A DNA stretch of 64,000 nucleotides from Temnothorax longispinosus. Its lineage: Eukaryota; Arthropoda; Insecta; Hymenoptera; Formicidae. Location: the NCBI RefSeq assembly GCF_030848805.1, contig NC_092360.1:1240001-1304000 (forward strand), in the 5' to 3' direction. The notes below the pieces were generated by a model. It ran no database searches. It was not told the DNA's origin and worked only from the letters and a program-made list of their open reading frames with translations. Made by a program: the position numbers and the translations under genes. This document shows, piece by piece, positions 24,300-36,629 of this stretch (its first letter is position 1; every line of letters begins with the position of its first letter).

Positions 24300-27200
24300 A
24301 TACATTTCTCTTGCTAATGAATTCAAGAATCGACTCTGATAGCGAGTTTCAGAGATAGCAGATAATTGTGTTACAATCCGAGCAGACGGAGCGTCGAAAT
24401 CGCATAAACAGAGCAGTAGATTAGCAAAATTGAACCGAACAACGCTCCCTCGGATCGCTGTGGAATATTTATCGCGACGATGCTCGCGATAAGTTCGACG
24501 TACGAAGATAATAGTGCACGAACAACGCTGAACAACAAGGCTCGTCTTATTCGCGCAAGGGCGATGCAAACCCATCGTCCCTCGATTCGAGGTACGCGTT
24601 TTTCGGCGCAGGAGCGCATCTGAATGTCACCGCTTCGATCTGGAATATTTAACGTATCGCTCGCTCGAGATCGTTTGGCCGTTCCGAGGAACGAAAAACA
24701 GCGAGCGGCTCAACCGCGAGGAATATTAAACGTTGTCGTCGTTCACGTCATCTCTCTCATGCCGCTCCTTCCTCGTGATCGTTCTTTATTTTATTATTTT
24801 TTTTACTTTTTTTCCTTTCTTATTTTGGCGATCCGCCCGTGGAGAGACGAAGGGTAGGAACGACGATAATTGAAATAAACATAAGCTTTTGGAAGGGTCG
24901 GGCTCCTTTCGCATGGTAATTCCTATCCGTCCAAAACGGAGCCCTCCCACGCCCCGTCCTTTATCTCTCCCTCATCTTTCTCGCTCTTCTCGTCCGTTTC
25001 TCGTTATGCCGCAAATTCAAATCGAGGACAGGGCTCTCGTTTCTCTCGTGTCATCCGCGGCAATAGGATCTGCGTTTTTAAAGCGGAGCCATGCTCTCGT
25101 ATCCGCATTGTACGGCTCCGAGTTCTGTTTACGGCTGAAAAAAACTCATAAACAAGTGAAGTACTACTCGAACCGGCGTCGCGCTTCAGCATCACGCTCT
25201 ATTCACGCTTCGGTCTCGAGAGCGAGGGTACCGCGAAGATAAATTTCAAGATTCGACGATGCGTTCAGCCTGCAGACGTACACTAGCACTTTAACTGCTA
25301 CGACATATGTGTATGAATGACGTCTGTATCTTTTCAAGGAGGATTGTTTGCATATGAATGATGATATTGCCGTTTGTTACGGATAATGTAAATCAAGTCA
25401 AAAAGAGAGACTGTGGTTAATCTTAAACATGCTCAAAATAATTAGATCGTTAGATTAATAATTAGCTCGAAAACGACCTGGTTACACTTTTTTTTACGAA
25501 TACCGGCATCTATCGGGAGCATCCTTCTGGGAGAACCTCTTCGTTAATCACGTGTTCCTTGCGCCGTGCCCTGGATAGGTAGTCCCGAAGTCATCGCGCT
25601 CGGCCCGCAGCCACCTGCGGTGTAATTGCACAGGAGTCTCCCTCATTCTTTTCGTCCCTTTTCTCTACTGGCGATATTCTGACATCGGGCATAGAGAGAA
25701 GCCACCGCGTCTAACTGTGTGTGTGTAGATTCGGCGGGTTCTGCATTTAAAGCGTTATTTAGAATCGGCGAGAGCACATCTGGACTCCCTATATCCCGCG
25801 TTACATTCTCCCTTCGTCTCCCCCTACGTCTATGCTTATTCTGCATCTATAGATTTGGCCGTCACGTCCGTGATCATCGATGATATCTTGGCATGGCATT
25901 GGAATACCGTGTGGCACCATGGTATTTAAGAGCTGAAGGAAGAGCTGATTATATGCCTTGAGTCACGGCCTGTATTTTGAAAGCGTGTCCTCTCGTTCCC
26001 GTAGATTAGCTGGGATTGGTGGCATTCTTTCTTCGTCTTCTCTATGCATTCTTATTTATGGTGTCTAAAAAATTGAGATTTTTAATATAAAAAGTTCTTT
26101 TATTTTAATATCTCTGTGTGTGAATAGTTTTGATATATATATCAAATATACACAAAATGTTCAAGAGACATTAAGAATCTTTTATATAAAAATTTTTAAT
26201 TTTATGTATATGTATATATTTATTTATATTTATTAAAAAAGAGAAAAGCCGAAGACGGTTGCATTCTTCAACACTCATTTGTCGCCGTGAAAATTTCTAA
26301 ATTTATTTATTTAAATACTTCTAGTCTTTTACAATCAATAAAAGTTCTTTTTATCAATGATTATTTACATCTCTTTCTCACTCAAGTTTTTCGTTTTTTA
26401 TTATCATAATTATTTTAACGATTTGGGATATACTTTGATACGATCGTCCGCTCGCGTAAATATTCTTGTGACGAGTGTCGTTGAAGATCTTTCTCGATGG
26501 GTTTTCGAAACACGATCTGAGCACTGGGATGGAAAAGCGGACGTCCTTTCGCGATCACGTCGCACTCGCAGCTCGTTGCAGTTAAGCACGAACGTCATCG
26601 TCAAACCGGAATCAAAACCAGTACGCGCGAGTTGGAAATCTCGAATTATAATCAGAACGAAGTCTAACATGCGCGTGCTTGCGTCGCGTACGAACCAGTC
26701 CGTTCAAATGGCTGGTTTTAAAATCCGCGATGTGGTCTGACCTTTTTAATAGCCTGTCACGATGTACGAAGCGGTAAAATGCACCTACGTTTACAAGTAA
26801 TTCGCGCTCGCGAACGTTTCTTGCGATTCCTTTGCTCGTCGAAAAAGAAGTCTCAGGAACAACATGTCGCATTTTGCGAATTAGCGCAAAGGAATTTAAG
26901 GTGATTCCCTCGAACTATCATTAGAGAAACTCGTGTTTCTCTCAGACTTATCTACATTTGCCTACGAATGTTAATCTCTACGCGATAAAACCTATAACGG
27001 CAGCTATGCTATGGCCTGATCCTGGGCCACATCGCGTGCCAGGATCGAACTATAGTCGACCAGCCGAGCGGATATCTCTCCCCGAAAAATTTCGGCTGCA
27101 CGGGTCACTAAGTGGATGCGCTCCCTCGAACACACTGTGCCGTAATAAGTGGCGTGTGGCCGCCGAAACGAGAAACAGATTCCATTGTCTAACGGGTGAC

Positions 27201-28380
27201 TCGGAAACATCAATCTCTCTCGTGCGAAAAGTTTTGCAGCGGCGGTAATTGTTTTCTGCTTACGTCGTTATTTATTGTTTGTAATAAAATTGAAGTTTTT
27301 TAAACAATATAATCTGACATTCTACGCTTAATCTTAATTTAACAAATTAATTTAATTTAATCTTAGAATTTAAATCTGAGATTAAAATCGTTTCACATAT
27401 CGTGTTTTTTGATTATTTTTGAACTGTTGAATGTACTAGAACTAATGATGAATGAACTAGGATCTTGTTTTTCATCCACCCTGTATAAACGCATCGAGTA
27501 TTTCAGCCCTCCTTTAGGAGGCATATTTTTTGTTTCTGGCCTTCCTTTCCCTTCGTCCTTCATAGAACGATTAGTATGCTCTGGCCGAGCCGGTTCCAGC
27601 GTTACTTCGACTTTGGAGCGGCACTGTGGTAGGACCACTAGGTCCCAACAGTTCATTTGTTATTCCGCTCTGGTAAGGCCCAGACTTCACTCTTTCGACG
27701 ATGTAGCTAGGACGCGAATGTTCTGTTCATATCTCGTTCTTTTTACATTGCCAGTTTCAAGCTCGTGAAAAGTTAAGGCTCAAGTTAGTAGATCTTAAAA
27801 CGTAGAAAATGCGTAATTATTTTCATTGAAATAATTACGGTCGGATTTTTCTCAAAGGCATGATTACAATATTACTGTTTTTCATGTACTCTTTTCATAC
27901 TCAAAATCTGTGCAATATTGCTTATTTTATAAAAATAACATGACTTTTATCAAATTTTCAAAGGTATTAAATAAATAAAAATATATAATAAATGCGACAT
28001 ACGTTTTATGAAGTCAGACTTTCTTTAGGTATGTAGCTCAAGCGCGCTCCTTTTATTTATGCGTCTAATTGTTCGAGGAAATAATCAAACTCATACAGGT
28101 TTGGTGATATACATCGCGAACAGCTTGGCGAGTTCAGCGCATTCAGCGGCGCGATTTATCGCGAGTCATCTTGACGTCGAGATTTTATACTACTTTTACT
28201 ATGTATTAAAGTCTTATTTGCTAATCAGCGGATAATCCGGCGAAGCTTATAATTTATCTTGCTGAGGGCCATGATGTTGTCTCTTAATGAACATCCGGCG
28301 TTGGATTGATTCGTTCCACCCGTTGCGTCAACAAAATGTTGCGGGAACAAAAATCCCGAGGTGCACATACACATAGAACA
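24300..28380. other. Intron segment with GC-rich patches
   Basis: Patches at 24560-25250, 25500-25900, 26440-27240 and 27470-27760 carry overlapping open frames on both strands without domains. A perfect 18-bp AT palindrome (TTTGATATATATATCAAA) lies at 26129-26146. A weak TTTAG-GTATGT junction lies at 28028. Confidence 0.45.
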
Positions 28381-28539
28381 GGTTCTTCGCTCTTTCTCTC
28401 TCTTCTTCTTTTCTTCTTTTTTCTAAAAATTGTTTTTTAAAAGTAATTTTCTTTTAACTATGCTTCCTAATCAATGTTTTCTGAGCAATTACGACCCGTG
28501 TCACCGCATCCCTTGACTTTTCTCGGAAAGATTCGATCC

Positions 28540-28830
28540 GCGCGTTAGCTACGTTCAGGACTATCCGTAGTTATGAGTTAGCGAGGGGAGAAGGCCTCGA
28601 GTGGCCAGCCGGCCGCTTCATTCACCTCTCGTGACTAACGCGGCCCATTTCCCTCCCTCTCCCCTTCTTCCACCCGTTCGCCTCTCTGCCCCCATCGTCC
28701 GGTACTTCTTCTATTCGCGTAAAAATCCGGACTGCCGACCAGTTCGAGCTCGCCTCGAATTCTTCGACCCCGCTCCTCGTCTACGATCCTCGAGTCCTCG
28801 AGTCTATACTTGGATTGCCCCATACATGTT
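28540..28830. other. GC-rich block with pyrimidine bias
   Basis: Runs such as CCCTCCCTCTCCCC at about 28650-28665 and CpG-rich flanks resemble a smaller version of the 18-kb block. No gene recognised. Confidence 0.35.
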
Positions 28831-30120
28831 CGTTATTCGTGCCGTATGGACCATACGAAACAATGATTAAACGCGCTCGTGCTCGGAGGCGTGTAGGGAG
28901 GTGCATAGAGAGGCTAAGGTGCCTAGAAATGGCCGATTCGATGATGGTAACGTTTCGCCGTGAAAGAAGGTGCTTTTCGAGACCGCGGCATACCTGAAGA
29001 GGGACCCACAGGTCCGCCGTATTATTAACGATCCGCAGGGTAACCCTCTTGGTCCAGCCTACTTCTCTTCTTCCACCGTGCATCTTTTCGTGCCTTCTGA
29101 CTCCGTTTTCGTGCTTATTCTTCGTAATTGTAGTACATTATCTAGTCGCACCTAGTAGTCGTCAGAGGTTGCAAAAGAATTGGTTTTGCGATGTGAGGAG
29201 AGTAATCAATCGTAGTTATTCGAACGGGACAAATATGACTTATCTTCATTACGGATAAATATTATATCTTGAGTTTGTTGTGTCATTATACGGATCATGA
29301 ATTGTGAATTATAAATTGTGAATTATATGCAATTAAATTTAATTTTATAGATAATGTCTCGTTATTATTGTATCGCAACTTGTTCGTTTTCTATTTAGTT
29401 TTAACATCTGAATACTATATTTGCATTAAATTGAGAAGAATAGAATCTGTGGTTTGACGATAAGAAATTTGCCGATTTCATAGTCGATATTTATACACAT
29501 TATTTTGATTAATATCTGCTTCGTTTTTGTACACGCTTTAACATATTGAATTGGCCTTATTGCAAAATAATATCGCGCTTGTCACGTCAGGAGGCATAAT
29601 TATTCATTCCGCAATAAAGAGACAAAAAAGCTTGTTTAATTAGGTAGGTGGAGGGCATGGATAAATCTTGAAGAGTGCGAAACGATCGATTGGATTTTAT
29701 TGCGTCGAGAGTAATTGCTACGTGTCACGTACAGCAACGGGCGTTTTTACTTTGTTGTTATCTTGCTGCATTTATCTTTACGGTACACCCGCTTTACCGT
29801 CGTTGTTTTAACAGTTGTCTATATTTACAGTATTTTCTATCCGTACTGTCTTTTCCATATTGTTTTTCTATCCAGCGAAGAATCGACTTCTCAACTTACC
29901 TCTTTCCTTCTCTCGAGTGCAAGTATTAAAATAAGAATGAACGAAAGTCTCGTTGTCTTGCATAAATTGTTATTGCATAATCGCGCTGGGTGTGGCAAAT
30001 GTTTCCGAATAGAAATGGAAATTGTAAGATTCGCGAGAAATGTGCTGCTTAGAATGCTGTAACAATTCCGTTTCGTTATCGTGCATGCAAAATCATTTCG
30101 AATGCAACTTTGTGCCCCTC

Positions 30121-30143
30121 GCAAGCAAGCGAGCAAGCAAGCA
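30121..30143. repeat. (GCAA)n tetranucleotide repeat
   Basis: Five or so GCAA units with one GCGA variant. Confidence 0.85.
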
Positions 30144-30272
30144 CTGCCTTGTCCATTATAATCACATCGAGATTTTGCAACGACGATAAAGACGCACGCG
30201 GTGCAACAGGCTTTATTTGCTTGGCATTCAATGATCGGTCAATCCGCGTCGGGATGGACGCAAAAGTGTGGG

Positions 30273-30291
30273 CGATCGATCGATCGATCGA
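30273..30291. repeat. (CGAT)n tetranucleotide repeat
   Basis: Nearly five perfect CGAT units, a self-complementary repeat. Confidence 0.85.
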
Positions 30292-33200
30292 CAACTCGGC
30301 TCCATTTTCTCGTCTCGGATCGGACGGGACGTTTTCCGTTTCTGCGGTCACGAAGTGATTCCGGGCCATTATCGCGATTAGGCCCCCGACAGGCCTCTCC
30401 GAGGATCTGCGGCCGATTCTTCGGATCGTATGCGGGGCCGCTGACGATTATGATAATGATACGTTCGCGCGTATCGCAACTTACAACAATGATATAGATA
30501 CCGGCCTAGTATTTAGGCCCACTCCCCATTCGATAGATTCGCGCTGCTGTGGTTAGAGAGAACTTTCGAAATCTTCGATTAGCTCGCTTGTAGAAATCTC
30601 ATTTCCTAACGCAAGTATACGTATGAATGCTTATTTTCTTGCAAGAAAATATTTCTCGGTCAATTAGACTTCAAATATCGATAATTCGCTCGAGAACAGT
30701 TTTTGCGCGAATGTGATGGAAGTTAAATTTCACAATTGTACTGCAGATGTATACAACTACGTTTCAAAATCTAGATATTAAAATATGCACAGGTGTCATG
30801 TTAATTTTTTTTTAACTTTATTTTAATGTTATTGCATCGTCTTATGTTGCCATTATATAATAATTTCTTAGACTTGTTTATGATTTTAAAAGATTTTGTA
30901 TTGATTCTGTATTGATACTTGGATTGGAGATAATCGAGGATGAAAGAGTTTCTTAAAAAGTGCATCTCGAATATTTTTAATTATTATGCAAAAGGAGTCT
31001 GAGCGCGGAGGAGCGCTGGCTTACTATTATAATGCAACGTAATTGGTTGCTGGTTATATACTCATCACTATTCATAGGACGAGCACGTTGCGAAGCGCAG
31101 CGTTCGTTAGAGCTATCCACCCTGTCCCGCATAATGACGTAATTAGCGCGAGCCCTTGGTCGAAGAGCTACCAGTACCAACTCACCCTTCTCACGCTTTC
31201 GTAATGGCTCTCGCACGAAGTAACCTGAAAAACTAGCGTCGCGTGTACTATTAGTCCTGGTAGCTATTACGGTCGCTATCCATAAATGTTGTTTCTCGTT
31301 CGACTTTACGATCTATATTAAAAGAAAGGATATGTCTCGTATACGTGGGCGTTGAAACTGCTCTCAATAATATAGACATGTTAATAGCGTTTCCTTAATT
31401 TTTTATTATTGTTTCTGTAGATTATATATTTCTTTCTTTTATCTATCATTAAATTAATGCCTTAATTCTGATTCATTAACGCTTTAAATTTTATTATTAA
31501 TTATTCTGTACGTTATAAATTTATTTCTTTTTTTTATCTAACGTTGAATTTGTTTGAATGCATTTTTCTCATTCTTATTTATTAAAGCTTTAAATTTTTA
31601 CTTTAATCTGTTATTTTAATATTTCTATCTTTTATGTGAAAGTACATCTAACGTTTATTCCGTTGAAATTGCATATTATATTATATAATCACGACGCTGT
31701 CCGGTAATTGCTCGTTAGGGATGCTTACGTTCTATCATAGATATAGTTAATAGAAATTAGATTTGTCTATCGCGAGATACCAAGCACGCCGACAAGCCCG
31801 GAAGCAGCGCGCGCAATGAGCTACTATTAACTTACGCCTCTCGTTCCCTGTTCTTTCGGTCCAGCCGGTATTCGCGGTCATGCTAGAACGAGCGTTTGGC
31901 GTAAAACGTAATCACGCGGGGAAAACGCCTCGCCCCGTATGAGAGACCGGCCTCGCGAGAGACCGGCGCGGCGTATGCCGATGTCACTTCGCGCATGGCT
32001 GCCTCGCGGAACCGCGGCGCAGCCGGTGTACCCGGGCCAGATATCGGAGTCACGATTTTCCCGAGCTGCGTGTTCTTATCGATGGTCTATGTGAGCGAGT
32101 TGGGCGAGCCCGGTGAAAGTTTGAGAAACTTCAGCCGGACGTTATCCGCGCGGGGCGCGCTCGTTGTTTCGAGCCGCGAACGCAAAAGGCGATCCGGGCC
32201 GCCGCGTCGTGCCGTTCGCTGATAGTAAAATGCAAAATTGATATAGTGTCCCACGGTTCTTAACTCTCCGCGGCTCGTTTATGCTGAGTTGCTCGACGAG
32301 AAATGGCGGTGATAAATACGCTATGTTAAGTGGATAGGTCGAAAGCTTACGACATCTAAACCATTCTAATAAGAAAAATAAGAATTTAACTTTTTTCAAT
32401 CACAGTTTAAACACATGTAATTTTTTGTAAATATCGATAAAGAGAAGATTATATATTCTTCTGTAATAAGAGACTTCACATTTTCAATCTTTTTAAAATT
32501 TTTTAAATCTTTTTTTTAATTTGCATTGTATTATTATTTTCAATATGACATGTCGATTTCATTATTTGTTTAAAATATATGGATACGAGAAGCAATCGTC
32601 ATTATGACAGGCACGAACTCGAGAGCGTTTATTTTCTCTCAATCGCACTGCCAAATGACCCGACGACACGCGTTACGCGTTTATTGATCTTCCGGAGTCC
32701 GCGTGTGCGAACGTTGCACTGATTCGATCGTAACGTCAATCTCTCGGAGCCTCTCACGATCGGCAAGCGGGAACCGCCGTGCTTTTCAAGCCAATTAGCG
32801 GGTGATCTATTTCTTGGCGGGCGAAAAAACGCGTCAATGTGGGACTACCAAAGCGAACGAATCTCGCCCGAGTCCTTTCTAGCAAGCGCTCGCTGCCTGA
32901 TTATCGCTAATACACACTATATATGGTTAACTTCTATAACAAGGAACGCAAGAATTCAAGCACTTTTACGTATTATTTGTGTCAACTATCGAATGAGAAG
33001 AAATGAAAAGTATCTTTAAATACCATTACATTTTCTTCGCATTATCCAAGCTGTAGGACAAATCTCAAAACGCATAAATTTTCGCTTCCGACGTTTCCAT
33101 GGAATCCATGGAAAAATTAACGGGACACAAAATGTAAGACGCGGGAGCCATTAAGACGGTGTAGAAAATCAAGTTCCACTTTTGATGCGGAAAGTAAGCG

Positions 33201-35205
33201 GGAGAAGAGACCTTAATGATAAAACCCGTGTGAAATCAGAAGATCATTATGTGTCCAGAGAGGACACAATGGCCACTGTAAAAACCAGCGCGGTACCATT
33301 AAAACGTTATTACGCTCGCGCTCGTGAATAAAGCTATTATTATATGCAATTATGCTAACGAAAAAAAAAGAGATTAAGGGAGCGTTGCGGCGCACGAGGC
33401 GAAGAGGGAGGGTCACTTTAAACTCGATGGGCAAGAGGACGTAACTAACGGTTAGGGCTGGAGGCAAGTGGCATGACTCGCGGTTTGCGCTGATGTGTCA
33501 AAAAAGTTTTCTCGATTAAAGCTATGCCTTTAAAATATCGCTTTGTGCTCCCCGTTTCGTTTCTTCTTGTTTCGAAAGAAGTGTCATCTTTTTTTTTTAG
33601 GACCTTGCGTTATTAATGGCTATGATCAGCGGTTCTTTCATAAGGACTTGCGAAGTATGTCGACTTAAAATTAAGAATAAGACGTTTATATAACAGCTTA
33701 TAACTTTTCGCGCAACAATTTTAACGGATGTTTCAAGCGCTTAGAATCACAAATTCATAACACGTAAGTGTTCTACTTTAATTATTTAGACGTCTAATGT
33801 ATTTTAAAGATTTAAATATTATTTTATCTTTAAAGTAGGATCTTGCAAATTTTGGGCTTATTTGTTTTGAATATTTCTGAATCATTTTTTGTGTAAGATT
33901 TTATATATACATATATAGATACGCTTTTGCTAGCAAAAATGAAATATTGCTTTATATATAAATGGAGATTTCACATTTTAGACACAATACTTTATATTAA
34001 AAACGCAATTACAGGACTATAAAATTATAAAAATATCTTACTTGTAGCAGAAAAGTCCGACCTTACGTAGTTTAATCTTGGCGCGAGAATGAACGCATTC
34101 AGACTCTCAATCCTGGAACTTCGTCTGGGTTACACCCGGGAAGAAGCTCTGCTGTTTACCGAGTCATCTGGCGTGCGCAGTCAACGAGGTCAGAAACACG
34201 ATGGTGTTGCGATGTTGATGACCTCTAACCATTCTCGTACATCTCTGGGCTGCTCCTGGAAAGCCCCGCAGTCACGTTTTCTTCTTCTTTTTCTTTCTTC
34301 ACTACTTTTGCGCGGTTAACACACTGTGTGCCTTGAATTTCCGTATTTTCCAATCTTCAAATAAATAAGCAAATATTGCTTAAAAGAGTTCTTTGGATTT
34401 TGCAAAACTTTGTATTTGGTATATTCAAGTCATAATTTGAGATATTGAATTTAATTTGGATATCCAAATTCTTCTCGAGAAGGATGTTTCTTCCATTTGT
34501 CAAGAGATTAAGAATTATACACGCTTGAAAGCGTACGTGGAAAAATACAAACTCGTAGGATACTTTTTTTTAGGGTCCAGCAGCATGTACTTTAAGGTGT
34601 CTTGCTTGGCATTTCAAGTGCAGTGTCTATATTTGACATGTTTCGGTACTCTCGGTTGGTGATCATTGATATATTTGAGGATTGAACACGGGTGAGAAGG
34701 GGAGGGTAAACGAAAACGACTTCGTCGATCGTACGTACCTTACGTGAACAAACATTGTAATGGCGATTCAACTTCGCTACCGACTGCCAAACGTCTTTCG
34801 TTTTAGCTTTCTTTACTTCGGCGAGCAATTACGCCAATAAAAATTTTCAGTAGAGCTCGCGATACGTGCGATGTACATATTTGTTTTGATATTAATTATT
34901 TCAGACGTGTAGATCGACTTCATTAAGAATGATTCCCGTTTATTCTCTCGAGAGGCTAAAGTTAATGATCATAAAATATATCACTGCTATGGGAATAATT
35001 TAAGACAGTTAATTATTTAAGATTTACGGTAATAATAATCGTCAGAAACGTAGTTTCTGTGTTATATAATGCGTTATAAAAATAATGACATATTTTATCT
35101 TTCGTATTATTTTTTAGAATTATTTGTATTATTTAATATTTATTTATTTCTAGCACTTATTTATGAAATTAAATTTAATAAATTATTAATATGTGTGGCA
35201 ATAAT

Positions 35206-35239
35206 TATTAATTATATTTTTCTTTTGTTACAGGTGAGT
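35206..35239 (+). promoter_or_regulatory. Recursive splice site (ratchet point), 3' and 5' splice sites fused at 35233/35234
   Basis: The sequence TTTTTCTTTTGTTACAG is followed immediately by GTGAGT. It is a strong polypyrimidine tract and CAG acceptor fused to a consensus donor with no exon between. That is the signature of the zero-length exons described in long Drosophila introns, where the intron is removed in steps and the donor is regenerated each time. It is on the same strand as the EGF exon and about 26.7 kb into its intron. A second GT at 35255 (AAGTCG then GTAATT) could act as the competing donor of a transient recursive-splicing exon. The alternative is a real exon beginning with GTGAGT: the frame stays open to a TAA at 35341, but it encodes nothing recognisable. 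Confidence 0.6.
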
Positions 35240-35516
35240 GAATTATTCAAGTCGGTAATTGTATACGGTGGATCGATTATATCATTTCACACAGGTCAGA
35301 GATTGCAAAAGTTTTTATTAATTTATTTGGCTGACGTGTAATAATGTTTTAATAGAACTAGAGAACTCATATGCCACAAGATATTCAATATATAACCGCG
35401 TTTACTAAATATATTAAAATTTGAGCGCTATTACCAGGGGTTGTTTTACACATTCGGAATTACATTTTAATTTATTATGTTACTTTACGTCTTATATCGA
35501 TAGAGTGATTGCTCAT

Positions 35517-35866
35517 TTAACCCTCCGTAGTCACACTTGTTTTTTCAAACAAGGAAGTCACTCTGGGTCTTTTTGACCCGAGACGAACTTTGACCGTTCG
35601 CCATTTGACCATTTATCCACCGATCGTGTTGAAAAAATTCTCGAATGCACTTGCGATATTGCTAAATTGATTGCTATAAAAAAAGAAGGGCCTCAGAAAT
35701 TTTTAACATATAAAAAAAATTCGCGAAAAATTTGTTTAAAAAAAAATTTTTTTTTAACTACAGCTAGAGTGCGTCATGCCTGCCAATTTTCAAGTTACGC
35801 GCAAGATATTTACGAGCAAAGTTGAGGCTCGGGTCAAATTGACCCGGTGTGACTACGGAGGGTTAA
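35517..35866. mobile_element. Non-autonomous piggyBac-type MITE with TTAA target duplications
   Basis: The 342-bp element (35521-35862) has perfect 16-bp terminal inverted repeats: CCCTCCGTAGTCACAC on the left and its complement on the right. It is flanked by TTAA at 35517-35520 and 35863-35866. TTAA target duplication and ends beginning CCC are hallmarks of the piggyBac superfamily. A second, subterminal inverted repeat built on CTCGGGTCAAA lies at about 35566-35592 and 35818-35846. The interior is AT-rich and has no transposase frame, so it would have needed a transposase supplied in trans. The intact ends suggest a fairly recent insertion. Confidence 0.88.
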
Positions 35867-36223
35867 ATGGTTAAATTAATAATACTGATAATACTTTATT
35901 ATTAGGATCACAAGAGTAACATAACTTTTCGTGTCGTCGTAATCGACAAACGACTACATACGTTTTAATTTCTATTGATATGATATTTGTTTATGTTTGT
36001 GTTAGGGAATGGCATTATAAGTAAAATTTAAACGAGTTTGTTTTGCTGAAAAATGTCCTTGGCCAAGCTTTCTTTAGTTAACATTATCTAATAATATTTT
36101 TGTTTTTATTTTACATTCTATATATTTTGATGATATTTTTGGTGGACTGCTAGTTTAACAAATTTTGCTAAAATGTTTCAAATTTATTCATTTCATTGAT
36201 TCAACTTATTGGTAGTCTTAACT

Positions 36224-36355
36224 GTAGAGCGATTCTGTAACTGGCTATGCAGTATCGTTATCGTTATATTGTCGTTGTGCAGCTTTTTTACCGTATCTGC
36301 GCAACGACAACATAACGATAACGATACTGCATAACGAGTTACAGAATCGCGCTAC
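36224..36355. mobile_element. Foldback MITE, 59-bp inverted arms
   Basis: Arms 36224-36282 and 36297-36355 are reverse complements at 54 of 59 positions with no gaps, around a 14-base T-rich loop. The arms contain GCGATTCTGTAACT and a run built on ATCGTTATCGTTAT. There is no coding capacity. A target duplication is not clear; a TA dinucleotide lies at each border but inside the matching arms. This is probably a miniature DNA transposon of unassigned superfamily. As RNA it would fold into a long hairpin. Confidence 0.75.
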
Positions 36356-36565
36356 TGCTTGCTTTTGACATTTTTATTTTGCTATAGAAATTGAAAATAA
36401 TCTGTTAATATTATTATTTAATGTAACAATTAAATAATATAGATTGAGTTATATGTAAATGTATATTAATAAAGTAGAAACAATTTGATATTTATTTAAT
36501 GAACTGATATTTGACTGATATTTTATATTTTATATAAAAGGTATACCTGGACAGGGAAATATAAG

Positions 36566-36620
36566 ATAATTATATAAATATATAAATAAATAAAATAATT
36601 ATATAAATATATAAATAAAT
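36566..36620. repeat. 29-bp tandem duplication, AT-rich
   Basis: Two almost complete copies of a unit beginning ATAATTATATAAATATATAA, the second starting at 36595. Confidence 0.85.
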
Positions 36621-36629
36621 TGTAGTAAA

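Larger units (their letters stand above)
28840..35200. other. Intron segment without recognised genes
   Basis: GC-richer patches at 29930-30560, 31720-32220 and 32590-32900 sit within AT-rich DNA. Open frames are short and overlap on both strands. A poly-T acceptor-like sequence at 33582-33600 is not followed by a recognisable exon. Confidence 0.45.

Noticed and set aside
27000..27070. GTTCGATCC on the minus strand as a tRNA B box
   Set aside because: No matching A box, anticodon arm or acceptor stem around it.
28015..28034. CTTTCTTTAG-GTATGT as a recursive splice site
   Set aside because: TAG rather than CAG, a short tract and a non-consensus donor; much weaker than 35233.
33582..33690. 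Poly-T acceptor at 33600 with a short open frame
   Set aside because: No recognisable product. The phase continuing the EGF exon hits TAA after four codons.
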